Shown here: positions 22,325 through 32,858 of the stretch, piece by piece
Layout of the letters: the number at the start of each line of letters is the position of its first letter
How positions within the stretch are numbered: position 1 is the stretch's first letter
Source: Canna indica
Taxonomy: Eukaryota; Streptophyta; Magnoliopsida; Zingiberales; Cannaceae
Assembly: GCA_034359265.1 (NCBI GenBank)
Contig: CP136896.1
Span: 11,315,501-11,379,500 of the forward strand
Length of the DNA: 64,000 bases
Direction of reading: 5' to 3'
The notes under the pieces: generated by a model
Database searches by the model: none
What the model saw: the letters and a program-made list of their open reading frames with translations, nothing else
Told to the model about the DNA's origin: nothing
Translations under genes and position numbers: made by a program

Positions 22325-22814
22325 ATTTCACCGTGGGGATGTGACAATTATTAAGACATAAAATTCGTCTAATAATTAAGCCACACATCAACCAAATTTC
22401 GAGTTCACATCAAATTGAATATAATATAGAGTAAATATATAAAAAAATGAACTTTGGACCTTTTTCCATTTTTAGCATAAACTTTTTCCGTTAGCAAGAA
22501 AATACACTAACTTTCGGTTTTTGCTGACCTGGATTTTACCCGTAGACATATGTGAAGTGATGAAGGGTAAATTTGTGTTTTGTCATCCTCATCCCTTTCG
22601 CTGCACCAGGCCATCTCACTCACGCCCATGATGTAGCTCGCTCGGTGGATGTTGTTCGCGCTGACGACGACGATGTCATTATCATCCCCTCCCGTTCGGA
22701 CGACGACAACCAGATATTGTTCGCGTCCCTTCCCAGCAGGATTGCCGCGGACATCGCCCCTGACTCGCCGCCTTGGAACAACACCTCCCCCAATTTGAAA
22801 GGCCATCATTGAGG

Positions 22815-23005
22815 CTCGCTGCCCCAGCGTTGTTGACAGCGTGATCAACTGTGGCGCTTACGTCGTCCTCGCTGGTGCCATCGTAGTGGATGAAGGAGGC
22901 GGTTGTGCTGAGGTCGCTGCAAACGGCCTTGCCAAGCTCATCTTGGACGTCGACATTGATGACCTTGGCACCATGGCGGCAGAAGAGCAGAGATATTGAA
23001 GTCGG
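22815..23005 (-). pseudogene. Captured fragment of a short-chain dehydrogenase/reductase (ABA2/secoisolariciresinol-type)
   Basis: The minus strand encodes LFCRHGAKVINVDVQDELGK, then AVCSDLSTTASFIHYDG and TSEDDVSATVDHAV, directly followed by NNAGAASLNDG. In NAD-binding SDR enzymes these are strands beta-2 and beta-3 with the acidic residue after them and the NNAG motif. The ten or so residues that usually separate DHAV from NNAG are missing, and the Gly-rich motif and the YxxxK catalytic site are absent. It is an exon fragment inside the Pack-MULE, not a gene. Confidence 0.75.
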
Positions 23006-23086
23006 AAGTATAGAGAGAAGATAGTCGAACAAGTTACTCTACTAGGGTAAAGAGAGAAGACGGGGGGAGGGGAGAATTGGTGCAGC

Positions 23087-23227
23087 AAAGTACGGGCGAG
23101 GTCTTATGGTCCAGAAGATGGAGGAAGTCCAATCATCGGAGCTGAGGCAGATGTTGCGGAGGGCCTCGTGGAGCACCATGCCCACGGCCTCTTTGCTGCT
23201 TCTTCCATCCCCTCCAAAGCCCACCAT
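23087..23227 (-). pseudogene. Captured fragment of a bHLH-MYC_N (LHW/WNK-related) type regulator
   Basis: The minus strand encodes MVLHEALRNICLSSDDWTSS followed by IFWTIRPRPY. This resembles the N-terminal domain of plant MYC-type bHLH-related proteins, which start with LHEALRxxCxNSxWxYxVFW. Only the first ~35 residues of the domain are present, then it joins unrelated CT-rich DNA. The identification rests on a short stretch. Confidence 0.55.
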
Positions 23228-23934
23228 CTGCTTCTCCGCGATCTAATTGCCGAGTTAGTGATGGCTTTTTACTTGCCTCTCTTGCTCTCGACTCATGAAT
23301 TAATCCATTAGCTTCTCCTTCACTCAATGGTGCTACCAAACACCACCCGCCCAGCTTTTATTGCAGTGAAAAATGGTGGGTAAAAAGGGGGGGGGAGAGA
23401 AGCGGGTTGGGGAAGATTTGGGAGCAGCTGTAGTCTGCCTATTCCCCGAGGTCAATTTTATAAGGGAACATACTGGTTTCATCTTCCTTGTTGCTTTACG
23501 ATGGTCCTGCAACTTTAACCTCAGGTTACTTTTACTACAATGGTCAAAGCCTTGGTAAATAAAACCTATTTTATCTGAAAAATTAATTTGAGTTAAATTT
23601 CATCTGCAAGTTTTCAATAGACTTGGTCAAAGCCTATAACTCAATCAAAAGAAGCACTTTAGAGCGGGCCCCTTCCTCATCAACCAATGAGTAAGATTAC
23701 TTTTGGTTTTGTCATATGCATTCTTCAATTCACCTTGAGATAGGCACGAACGACGAGTCCATTGGGCTCTTCTCTCAGCCAATCAAAGATCGTCTTCTCC
23801 CTAGTGATTTTTTCCCTCTGTTTGGAATATCCCGATTGGGTAAAAAGATATCCCGATCGGGTATCACATTACCCGATCGGGTAAAAGGATATCCCCATCA
23901 GGTATCACTTTACCTGATGGGTACAAGTTCCTCA

Positions 23935-24200
23935 TCAAGGTCGGCCTCAGCTCCGGCAGGCATCGGCGAGGACACCTACGGCCCCCGCAACATCATCATT
24001 GGCGGTTAGTCCTCCCCCTTACACTGCACCGCCGACATCATTGAAATGGACGAGTGCTTCCACACCACCCTCGACGCGTTATTTCGGCAGACCTCCTTCT
24101 CACCGATGGACATCGACGTCCTCGCCGTTAATGTGTCCATGTTCGCGCCGTCACCCTTGCTGTCGGTGCGGATTGGCTCGTTGGAGACCATCGTCGAAGG
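23935..24200 (+). pseudogene. Captured fragment of a 3-ketoacyl-CoA synthase (KCS)
   Basis: AGIGEDTYGPRNIIIGG, a stop at 24007-24009, then in the same frame EMDECFHTTLDALFRQTSFS and PMDIDVLAVNVSMFAPSP. KCS enzymes of very-long-chain fatty acid elongation have SGIGEETYxP ... EMxExxxxxLDxLFxxTxxxPxxIDxLVVNxSxFxPxPS in this order. About 15 residues between the two blocks are shortened. The catalytic Cys region further on is missing. Confidence 0.75.
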
Positions 24201-24992
24201 CCATCGATGTGGTGTAGTGAGCGACCATCGCGATGGTGGAGGGGCTGAAGGAAGCAGCAAAATAATAATATTTTTTAAAATAATATATTAGTAATAAAAT
24301 TGATTTAAAAATAAAATAATATTCCACGTATGACAAAAATTGCCATGTCGTCGCCGTTAACATCCAGGTCAGTAAAAATCGTCAGAAATGACAATGCGTG
24401 CTAAAAGTGATAACAAAATAAAAGTTAGTATATTTTTTTGCTAACGGAAAAAGTTTATACTAAAAATAAGAAAATGTTCAAAGTTCGTATTTTTTTTAGG
24501 TATTTACCCAAAATATTATGAATATATTACATACAACAGAGTTTAAGTCTTCAAAATATGAGCAAACACATGTGCATGAACAAAACAGTCCAAAATATGA
24601 ATTCATCAATAACCCATCAAGCCTAAAACACATGCTTTGATACTATATGGAGTAGATTTTGTATAAACAATTATGCATAAAGAATGTATATAGGATTGTA
24701 ACGTGCAAATATTCTACTTTTAATCAAAACATAATTCATGGAGAATCTTGTGTACCCTTCTCCATTGTTGGTTGCAGAGGATTAACTTGATGAAAATCAT
24801 GTTTCTCTCTCTTTCACATGCTTCGAATTGAACGTACACTAAAATTGCAAGTTTATGAGAATTTACAAATATGTAGTTGTGAATTTTCATGTGTAGAGAG
24901 AGAGTATGTTTTCTCTTTATATAGATAATAGAAAATTACCCCATAATTTATTTTCCATTGTAATTACTTAATCATCATCTTAAACATATAAC

Positions 24993-26332
24993 TAGGGCTG
25001 TAAACGAGCCGAGCCGAGCCGAGTACTGGCTTGTTCGAACTCGGCTCGTTTATTTTAAGCCATGTTCGAACTCGGCTCGAACTCGATTCGAGTATTTTAA
25101 CTTATGTTCGAACTCGGTTCGTTTGATTTTAAAATTGTTCGAGCTCGACTCGAACTCGATTCATTAAAGATAAATGAACAGATAGACGAGTACATAAACG
25201 AACAGTAAACGAACCACTAAACGAACCACTAAACGCACGGAAACGAGCATATAAACGAACAAATAATCGAGTTGTAGGTGAATACATAAATGAACCATAA
25301 ATGAACCACAAACAAACAAACAAACTTTAAATGAACAGATCCGACGAGATGATCCAGCGAGGGCACGAGCAGATCCGACGAGCAGATGCGAGATGAGAGG
25401 ATCCGTGTGGGTGGGGAGGTCGTCGAGATGCTCCGGCGAGAGGAGTCACGTGGCTGAGAGCAGATCCGTCGAGAGTAGATCTGATGACGCACGAGCAGAT
25501 CCACGAGCAGATGCGAGATGAGAGGATTCGCGTGGGTGGGGAGGTCGTTGAGATGCTCCGGCGAGAGGAGTCGCGTGGCTGAGAGCAGATTCGGCGAGAG
25601 CAGATCCGACGAGAGTCGACTATGCACGAGCAGATCCGACGAGAGTCGACTATGCACGAGCATATCCGACGAGCACGATGAGAGGATCCGCATGGGTGAG
25701 GAGGTCGTCGAGATGCTCCGGCGAGAGGAGCGGCGTGGCCGGCGTGGATGGGGAGATCAGATGGCCGGGAGTTGGGATGGGTGAGGAGGGAGTCGGGATC
25801 TCGTGTGGGTGTGTGCTATGAAGGCAGTCGGCAGCAGAGAGAGTGGGTGATGAAGGGTGAGTGGGTGAGTGGGTGAACCACGTGAAGAGGGTGAGTGGGT
25901 GAGTCACGTGAGTGGGTGATGAGGGTGAGTGGGTGAAGTGTGAGAGGTTTGACTTTTAATGTTTATTGGTTTAATAAATAGGTAATGAGTTTGGGTAATA
26001 TTAAAATTTAATATTATATTTAATTAAATAAGTAATCTATTAATTAATAATTTATAATTTATAAAAGTTACAAATAGTTAAATAAGTATTTAAATAATTT
26101 GTTCGCGAACAATAAACAGGTATTTAAACGAGTATGTTCACGAACAATAAATGAGCATGTTCGTGAACATAAACGAGTCGAGCTTGTTTGTGTTTGAACT
26201 CGGCTCGTTTATTAAACGAGCTTACAAATTTGGTTCATACTTGTTTATTTAATAAATAATCGAACATAAACGAGCCCTAAACGAGTATGTTCACGAGTTA
26301 TTAACGAGTATATTGGTTCATTTACAGCCCTA
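24993..26332. mobile_element. hAT non-autonomous element, 1.34 kb
   Basis: Ends TAGGGCTGTAAACGAGCC and the mirror TTCATTTACAGCCCTA; TSD CATATAAC exact at 24985-24992 and 26333-26340. Each end has several hundred bp of CGAACTCGG/CGAGTTCG and AAACGAG motifs in inverted arrangement. The centre is a GC-rich tandem repeat (25340-25720). No transposase. Confidence 0.93.
25340..25720. repeat. Tandem repeats inside the hAT element
   Basis: Repeats of GAGCAGATCCGACGAG with GAGTCGACTATGCAC, and a longer unit of ~130 bp around GGGTGGGGAGGTCGT and GAGATGCTCCGGCGAGAGGA that occurs near 25415, 25540 and 25695. They keep frames open on both strands without resembling a protein. A GTGAGTGGGTGA repeat follows at 25855-25935. 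Confidence 0.8.
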
Positions 26333-26689
26333 CATATAACCAATTACAATTAATTATATCCTTACGAAACTTTTATGTGCTATATAATCATGGGCCACAT
26401 AAATATATTCCTACAACTACACAATTATAAACATATCACTTATAATTCTTTTATTTTAGTGAATACGATATAATATGATAGAATAACAAATGAGAGAAAT
26501 AATTGAATATAATTTTATGAGTATTTTCTATTTTCTTTTTTGGGATATCATTGGGACTGACATCTATGATGCAGTTTCTTCCTTTTTTCGAAGTACTGCA
26601 ATTTCTTCATTTTCTCGAAGTAGGAAGCTACTTCATAACATAAACAACACTTTGATTCCAAATCCAGATCTATGCAGGAAATGAGCCAA

Positions 26690-28850
26690 ATTAGGCCAAT
26701 CAGTTTATGCAATTGCCCTATAAAATTATTTCCAAAGTCGGTTGCAACATATTTTGAATTTTCTCGTATCTCCAAATCAAAATGGTTTTACTAAATGGCG
26801 TCTAATTTCTAATAATATCTTACTAGCGCATGAGGTCATGCATCATCTCAAGAACAAAAATACTCATACGAACCATGAAGTGGCTCTTACATTAGATATG
26901 AGTAAAGCCTATGACATAGTGAAATGGGGTTTCCTTCACGCTATTATGATATGAGTTCGGCTTTGACATCAAATTCATCTACTTGATTATGCAATGTATT
27001 ACTACAGTCAAATTTTCAGTTAGTATCAATGGAAGTTGATATGGATATTTTGCACCGAAGAGAGGATTATGGCAACGAGACCCTCTTTCCCGTTGCTATT
27101 TGTTATATGCATAGAAGGATTGAGTTTTCTTTTCAATTTAATTGAAACTTCCCATGGTTTTATAGGTGTGAAGATTAATCGTCATAGCCCTCCTGTGTAT
27201 TCTTTTTTCTTTGTTGATGACGCTATTTTGTTCTGCCATGCTGATGTGTATCATATTTAGATGATCAACAATATGCTTGCACAATTGCACCAAACTAGTG
27301 GCCTACAAATTATTATGGATAAGTTGACTCTCTTTTTCTCTAAAGGAATCCCCAAAGATGACGTTCTCAACTTGGTGATTTGCTGAAAATTAAACATATA
27401 AGGGCTCAAGACAAGTATCTCGAACTTCCTTGTGCCATCTCCAAATCTAAGAGCTCAATCTTTGACTTTATAATCTCTCGAGTTTGTCAAAAGCTTAATA
27501 GTTGGAAGACAAAAATTTGTTCAGAGCCAGGAAAGTGATTCTTATCCAATCGATTTTGTTTTCCATTCCACAATACGCCATGACATATTTCTTCCTTCCT
27601 GATTCGATTTGCAAGGCCATTAACCGAATATGTAAACAATTTTGGTGGTCAAATAAATCGGATCAAAAAGACATTTGTTGGCTTAAGTGAAAAATTTTAT
27701 GCCAGGATAAGTGTATGGTGGTCTAGGCTTCAAAGATTGCCGCACAATGAACCTTGCATTACTTGCTAAACATTCTTGGTGTTTAATTTCTCGGTCACAT
27801 TCTTTATTAAGTCGAGTACTCAGGCGCAAGTATTTCCCATTTTCAACTTTTCTTGATGCTGGACACGACAATAATCCTTCTTGGGGTTGGGTAGCATCGT
27901 TAATGGTCGGAGCCTACTCCGTTCTGGATTGCGATTGAAAGTTGGATCATGTTCGATCCAATCTGCAATTGGTACACCATGGTTACCATTTGCGTCGAGT
28001 TTTACTGTCTTTGGTCCAAATAATTCTACCTTGATAGCTACTTTTTTGACAGGAACACATGGAAACCTGATATAGTTCGCAGTTATTTCTCACCATCCAT
28101 TGCATATGATAATCTCAATATGGAGATTCATGTCGGCAGTGATTTTCTTGTTTGACATTTCACTTAAATAGGAAATTATACTATTTCGTTTGGTCATCAA
28201 CTTGCTCGTGATCAATTAATGGGGAGTTGCAATTTGCAAACCCGCCAGCCTTCACCATGAAACAACATATGGAAGCTTCGGACCCCTCCAAAATTGAAAC
28301 ATTTTATGTGGAGGCTATTACAAAATGCTCTACCTCTTCGGCTAGAACTTTGTCGACGAAACATCCCTATAATTGACATCTCTTGTTCAACTTCCAAGCA
28401 ATCTCATGAGGATGTTATGCACTTGTTCTAACACCGCTCATTTGCTCGCCATGTTCAAAATACATCTTCTTTTGTTGCTCTTATTTTTAATAGTGTTAAA
28501 AATACTCAAGATTGGTGGAAGATTGTCATGAATTCCAACATCTGATCTCCAACACATTTTAAACTCTGTGCATGAATTCTGTGGAGCATTTGGAAGAGTC
28601 AAAATAATAAAAATTTTCAATTTCCAAATTTCTCGGCCATTGACACATCCCGACTTGCTCATGATACGTGGGATCACTCAAATCAAATTTAATTCTGCTT
28701 GTATAATTTTCTTCATTGTTTGGAAATGAACTTGGATGCATAGAGTGTTATTTGTTCTCATGCAAAAACCTCACCTTGTTGTTGTCTTCTTGCAGGATTT
28801 GCAATTTTCATCGTGATAATGAAATCTACATCTTGGAAAAAAATTCAGAT
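26690..28850 (+). pseudogene. LINE (L1-type) relic: reverse transcriptase and zf-RVT region
   Basis: Pieces in order and in several frames: the start of RT palm (RPISLCN-like, then NQNGFTKWRLISNNILLAHE), TLDMSKAYDIVKW, DPLSPLLF-like, FFVDDAILFCHAD (catalytic Asp pair) near 27215, then the connection (SIPQYAMTYFFLPDSICKAI, QFWWSNKSDQKDICW), GGLGFKDCRTMNLALLAKHS and a Trp/Cys-containing zf-RVT region near 28290-28390. ORF1, endonuclease and the RT fingers are absent, so it is 5' truncated. Stops and frameshifts occur every 100-300 bp. No poly-A tail is clear. Confidence 0.85.
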
Positions 28851-28859
28851 ATAATATTA

Positions 28860-29880
28860 ATTTTATATTATTTTAATTCAAATATTAAACAATAAATTAA
28901 AATTCATCTCTTATATTTCCTAATACTTTTCTTTATCTAATAAAATAAATATATCTATAATGTTCCACTGGTCATTAATTAGCATATCCTATCAAATTAA
29001 CAAATATATGTAGTATAAAATCAATTCTTCACAGTGGATTCAGGTACAAATGCAACTCAAGTCATGTTATGATGACAATCAAACCAAGAATAGATATTTT
29101 CCCAGTACATTCAAAATTAAAATATCAGTGATGCTTTACATCTTGGATGATGGATTATATGGATAAAAATTGCCATGGATAAAGTCCTCTCCAATAGTGG
29201 CCTAGTAATGTGCAATTAATTGTGTATTGCGGATTTGCGGTCCTCTTCAGCCTTAACCAATCAAATATTTCATTTTAAAAAAAAATAATTATCCATCTAG
29301 AAGCCAAAGAGTCATATTTGCCGAGATAATTTGATCAGAAAATCATTTAATATTTGCTTATAACTCTCATATATAGGTCAAAATCAGCTAAATATGATTA
29401 AAAATGGTTCCAAACCAATTAAAATTTATCTTCTTCTTTTTTTTCTCTAAAATTTTAATCTTTTCAATTAATTAATATATAAATATATAAACGTTGCGTG
29501 TAATTTAATTCTAGCTCGAATAAAAACACTATATACCCGCTAAAGATAAGATAGCATGCGTTGCTGATATTATATCATACAAGTCTTATTTCGAGTTTTT
29601 AATTAAATAATCTGGGTTAAGTCAGTGAACCGGTTTGGCAATTTCATTCCGGTCCGGCTGTTGAGATTAATCAGAAATACTAAACTTCAACAAATTTATC
29701 TAAATTAATGTACCGACTTTGAACAATTTGATCTCTAAGATTGAACCGATCAAACTGCAAACCGGTTTCGGTTCAACAGACCGATCAGTCCAAGGTAAAA
29801 ATGCACCATGACCTCCGAATGTAGAAGTACTGAGATATCAGTTAGGCAGAAGTAGTGTAGGCCGTAGACTAATTCAGTAA
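28860..29880. other. Intergenic, AT-rich, upstream of the chitinase
   Basis: No open frame or paired repeat recognised. It may contain distal promoter sequence. Confidence 0.55.
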
Positions 29881-29885
29881 TTATG

Positions 29886-30008
29886 TTGACTTTTAAATTG
29901 CTTGCATTGACGTGTAATTTGTAACTTCACATGGATGCCCAAAGTCCACACTCCACTACGCTGTATTTTCTTGACCAAGTCAGACCTCCCGAATCATGCT
30001 TATAAATA
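29886..30008 (+). promoter_or_regulatory. Chitinase promoter: three W-box cores and a TATA box
   Basis: TTGACT at 29886, TTGACG at 29907 and TTGACC at 29971 all contain the TTGAC core bound by WRKY factors. TATAAATA at 30001-30008 lies 41-48 bp before the ATG at 30049, so the transcript leader would be very short. W boxes fit the usual pathogen-induced expression of class I chitinases, but this is inference from motifs. Confidence 0.55.
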
Positions 30009-30048
30009 TGCACTACTCCATTGCCAAGGTGAAACCAGAGTGAAAGAA

Positions 30049-31143
30049 ATGAAGGTCTTCGTCTTGGTCTTCGTCCTCGTGGCCTCACTTTGCTGGAGCT
30101 CTGCACAGCAATGCGGGACGCAGGCCGGCGGAGCGTTATGCTCCGGCGGGCTCTGCTGTAGCCAGTACGGCTACTGCGGGTCCACCTCCGCCTACTGCGG
30201 CACCGGCTGCCAGAGCCAATGCGGCGGCTCCACTCCATCTCCTTCTCCATCTACCGGGGGAGGCGTTTCGTCGATCATCACTTCCGCTATCTTCGAGCAA
30301 ATGCTGAAGCACCGGAACGACGCCGCCTGTCCGGCGAAGGGCTTCTACACGTACGAAGGCTTCATCGCGGCGGCGAACGCGTTCGCAGGTTTCGGCACCA
30401 CTGGAGATCTCACTGCGCGCAAGAGGGAGCTCGCGGCTTTCTTCGCGCAGACCTCCCATGAAACAACGGGTAAGCAAAGATGCTGGTCGAAAGGCGTTCG
30501 ACGATATGCTTCAATTAACTAACACTGGCTCGTGACTTGTTAAGGCGGATGGGCAACGGCGCCTGACGGCCCGTACGCGTGGGGATACTGCTTTCTCTCG
30601 GAGCAAGGCAATCCGCCGGACTACTGCGTGTCGAGCTCGCAGTGGCCGTGCGCCGCCGGCAAGAAGTATTACGGCCGTGGACCGATCCAGATTTCCTAGT
30701 GAGTTACTTCGATATTCCGGTTCAAGTAGAAATTGACTGGGTTTATTAACAACTTTATTATGCATCCTTTCAGCAACTACAACTACGGGCCGGCCGGGCG
30801 AGCCATCGGCTCGGACCTGCTTAACAACCCGGACTTGGTCGCGACCAATCCGACCATCTCCTTCAAGACGGCGATATGGTTTTGGATGACGCGACAATCC
30901 CCCAAACCGTCGTGCCATGATGTCATAACGGGACGATGGACGCCGTCGAGCGCAGACACGGCGGCTAGGCGGCTTCCGGGATACGGTGTGATCACGAACA
31001 TCATCAACGGAGGGATCGAGTGCGGCAAAGGAGCCAATCCGCAGGTTGCAGACCGGATCGGGTTCTACAAGAGATACTGTGATATATTGGGCGTGAGTTA
31101 TGGGGATAATTTGGATTGCTATAGCCAGACTCCCTTTGGCTAA
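30049..31143 (+). CDS. Class I endochitinase (GH19) with hevein domain, no vacuolar tail
   Basis: Exons 30049-30469, 30545-30698 and 30774-31143, joined by GT-AG introns of 75 bp each, give 314 aa. Residues 1-20 form a signal peptide ([19 protein letters not shown]). Residues 21-60 are a hevein chitin-binding domain with eight Cys ([33 protein letters not shown]), followed by a Ser/Pro linker. The GH19 domain carries [20 protein letters not shown] (first catalytic Glu), CFLSEQGNP (second acid), [26 protein letters not shown] and [16 protein letters not shown]. It cleaves beta-1,4-GlcNAc bonds in chitin. It ends ...DCYSQTPFG without the short hydrophobic tail that sends many class I enzymes to the vacuole, so secretion to the apoplast is likely. 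All conserved residues seen are intact. The two exon joins keep the frame and fit the family's usual intron positions. Confidence 0.95.
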
Positions 31144-31172
31144 CTTGAAGCTTTACAACCACTTTATTATAC

Positions 31173-31200
31173 TAAATAAATAAATAAATAAATAAATAAA
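31173..31200. repeat. (AAAT)n microsatellite
   Basis: About seven TAAA units 30 bp after the chitinase stop, probably in its 3' UTR or just past it. Confidence 0.8.
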
Positions 31201-31870
31201 CTTATTGTCATAAAATTTCACATGAAATTTTTATGATAATAAATTTCATAAAATACTTGAAAATTAATTAATTGTTAGTTCACTTTAAAAATTTAAACTA
31301 ATTTTGCTAAATAAGTTAATTTCATTATTTATTCTGAACACGCACTTAAATAAGCATCTACAGTAGCTCCTTTGAAATTTGAGCAGTTTATTATCTCCTC
31401 TGGCTATGAAAGAGGTGACAAATAGGGCGGATAAAAAGTCACCTCCTCCACCCCTTCGTCCTCGCTCCCGGCACTGCAAACGGCCACCTCCGGCACCGAC
31501 GAAACCCTCATCTTCCCTTCCACCCCTTCTTCGCAATCGCATGAAAATCCTAATTTTTCTAGGGCTTTCACAAATCCTCAAGTGGTGATGTCGACGTCTC
31601 CGTCTCTTCTTCCAAATGGCAATGAGGTTTCCCCTCATCCAATTCAGAAGTCCTCCCATTCATCCTCGCACACGAGCCCTAAACATTCCAGGGTTTCTAC
31701 AAACCCTAATTCCACCAACCCGAACATTCCAGAGCTTCTTTTTATTAATACTACAATAATTTACATAAGGTCCTTTAGAACGAGTAAATTACAAATACAT
31801 CCCTACATCGCAATACTCCCTTCCATGACGGTGCAAATATATCATTTAAACTCATCTTGTATACAATAGA
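31201..31870. other. Intergenic with a Pro/Ser-rich low-complexity stretch
   Basis: 31379-31740 is rich in CCT/CTC and can be read as Pro/Ser-rich in two frames (for example KKSPPPPLRPRSRHCKR). The style is like the start of a LINE ORF1 or a low-complexity leader. I cannot assign it. Confidence 0.3.
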
Positions 31871-31876
31871 AGAAAA

Positions 31877-32152
31877 ACAAATGTTATTCAACCCCTTGGT
31901 GAAGATATCAACTCAAAGGATCGAACAAATGAAATGCAAATTTCACATTTCTCCAATTTCTCCTTGATGAAGTGACAATCAAACTCTATATGTTTCGTTA
32001 TGTCATGCTGCACGGGGTTATTGACAATTTCAATAATAACTTTGTTATCACAAAGAAGACGAATTGATTATTGTGAACCAAGATGTAACTCAAGCATGAG
32101 GTTTTTCACCATAACAACTCACAGACACCTTGAGACATAGCTCGATATTCAG
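31877..32152 (-). pseudogene. Copia RNase H C-terminal fragment
   Basis: The minus strand shows EYRAMSQGVCE at its start near 32150, then CDNKVIIEIVNNPVQHDITK and HIEFDCHFIKEKLEK. This is the end of the RNase H domain of Copia pol. No other part of the element is adjacent. Stops interrupt the piece. Confidence 0.72.
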
Positions 32153-32386
32153 ATAGCAAAATGAATCCTGACCGATGAAGGAAAATGAGACGGCGAACGG
32201 GGTGGTGATGTCGTTGACAAAAACCTCAGGAGCAAGAAGCTAGCAATAAGAAAGCAAGAATTTGGAACGCGGGAAAGCTCAAAATGAAGGAAAGGGGGGA
32301 GTTTTAAAGCCCATGAAGCGACAACTTCATCATCAAATGGCCGACAATCGCATTCAGATAGCAAAATAAATCCTAACCGATCACCC
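32150..32386. repeat. Direct repeat pair around a 175-bp spacer
   Basis: CAGATAGCAAAATGAATCCT at about 32152 recurs as CAGATAGCAAAATAAATCCT at about 32355, with ACCGAT after each. The first copy adjoins the Copia fragment. The origin is unclear. Confidence 0.55.
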
Positions 32387-32858
32387 ATCAGTGGCAGACA
32401 CCGAAACACCTCAAAGATGAATGACCACATCTTCGCGTCATGATGCCAGAATTAAATACTAGAAAAGCAAGCACTAATAACAGGTGGACACGTGGAAAAT
32501 GCACTCCTTCCCATAGCCACCATACTAATCGCATAAATCGAAAAGTCGCAAAGCGACTAGGCCAAGATACACTAATTAGTCTCACCTACCTCGGCAATTC
32601 GACCGAAGACAAAATTCAACACGTGCTCACCCCAAGTCTCACTACTAGAATATTAACTATCAACCACGGGGCTCATCGACGGTCGCCTGGGTCGTCAGAA
32701 CCATTCATGGTTTTTCGACGACCGCATGGGCCTTGGCTGATGTAACCCAATCAGCCGCGGCTCGTATACGATCGCCTAATATCGTCGCTCATAGGTGATG
32801 GCATGCACGAGGCGCGAAATAAAATAACCTAGTAGTGACGACTTAGCGGGGGCCAAAG

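Larger units (their letters stand above)
22429..24509. mobile_element. Pack-MULE with fragments of three host genes
   Basis: Long terminal inverted repeats: 22429-22545 and 24360-24509 share AACTTTTTCCGTTAGCAA, ACTAACTTT and CTGACCTGGAT in mirror order, and both ends begin with GAGTAAATA/GGGTAAATA. Between them lie GC-rich pieces of a short-chain dehydrogenase gene, a bHLH-MYC_N-like gene and a 3-ketoacyl-CoA synthase gene. No transposase is present. This is the Pack-MULE plan: Mutator-type ends around captured gene pieces. A 9-bp TSD is not clear in the AT-rich flanks. Confidence 0.8.

Noticed and set aside
23999..24217. Frame rich in Ser, Pro and Arg over the KCS fragment
   Set aside because: The plus-strand frame with the KCS motifs (EMDEC ... 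NVSMF) explains this stretch better.
25229..25693. 154-codon frame with Leu/Ser repeats
   Set aside because: It is a product of tandem repeats within a hAT element and is open on both strands.
32640..32837. Short 198-bp CACTA element between CACTACTAG at 32640 and CTAGTAGTG at 32829-32837
   Set aside because: The flanks TCT and ACG do not match, while TCT is repeated exactly at 54940-54942 after a full set of B genes. The internal motif is probably a chance or subterminal copy.
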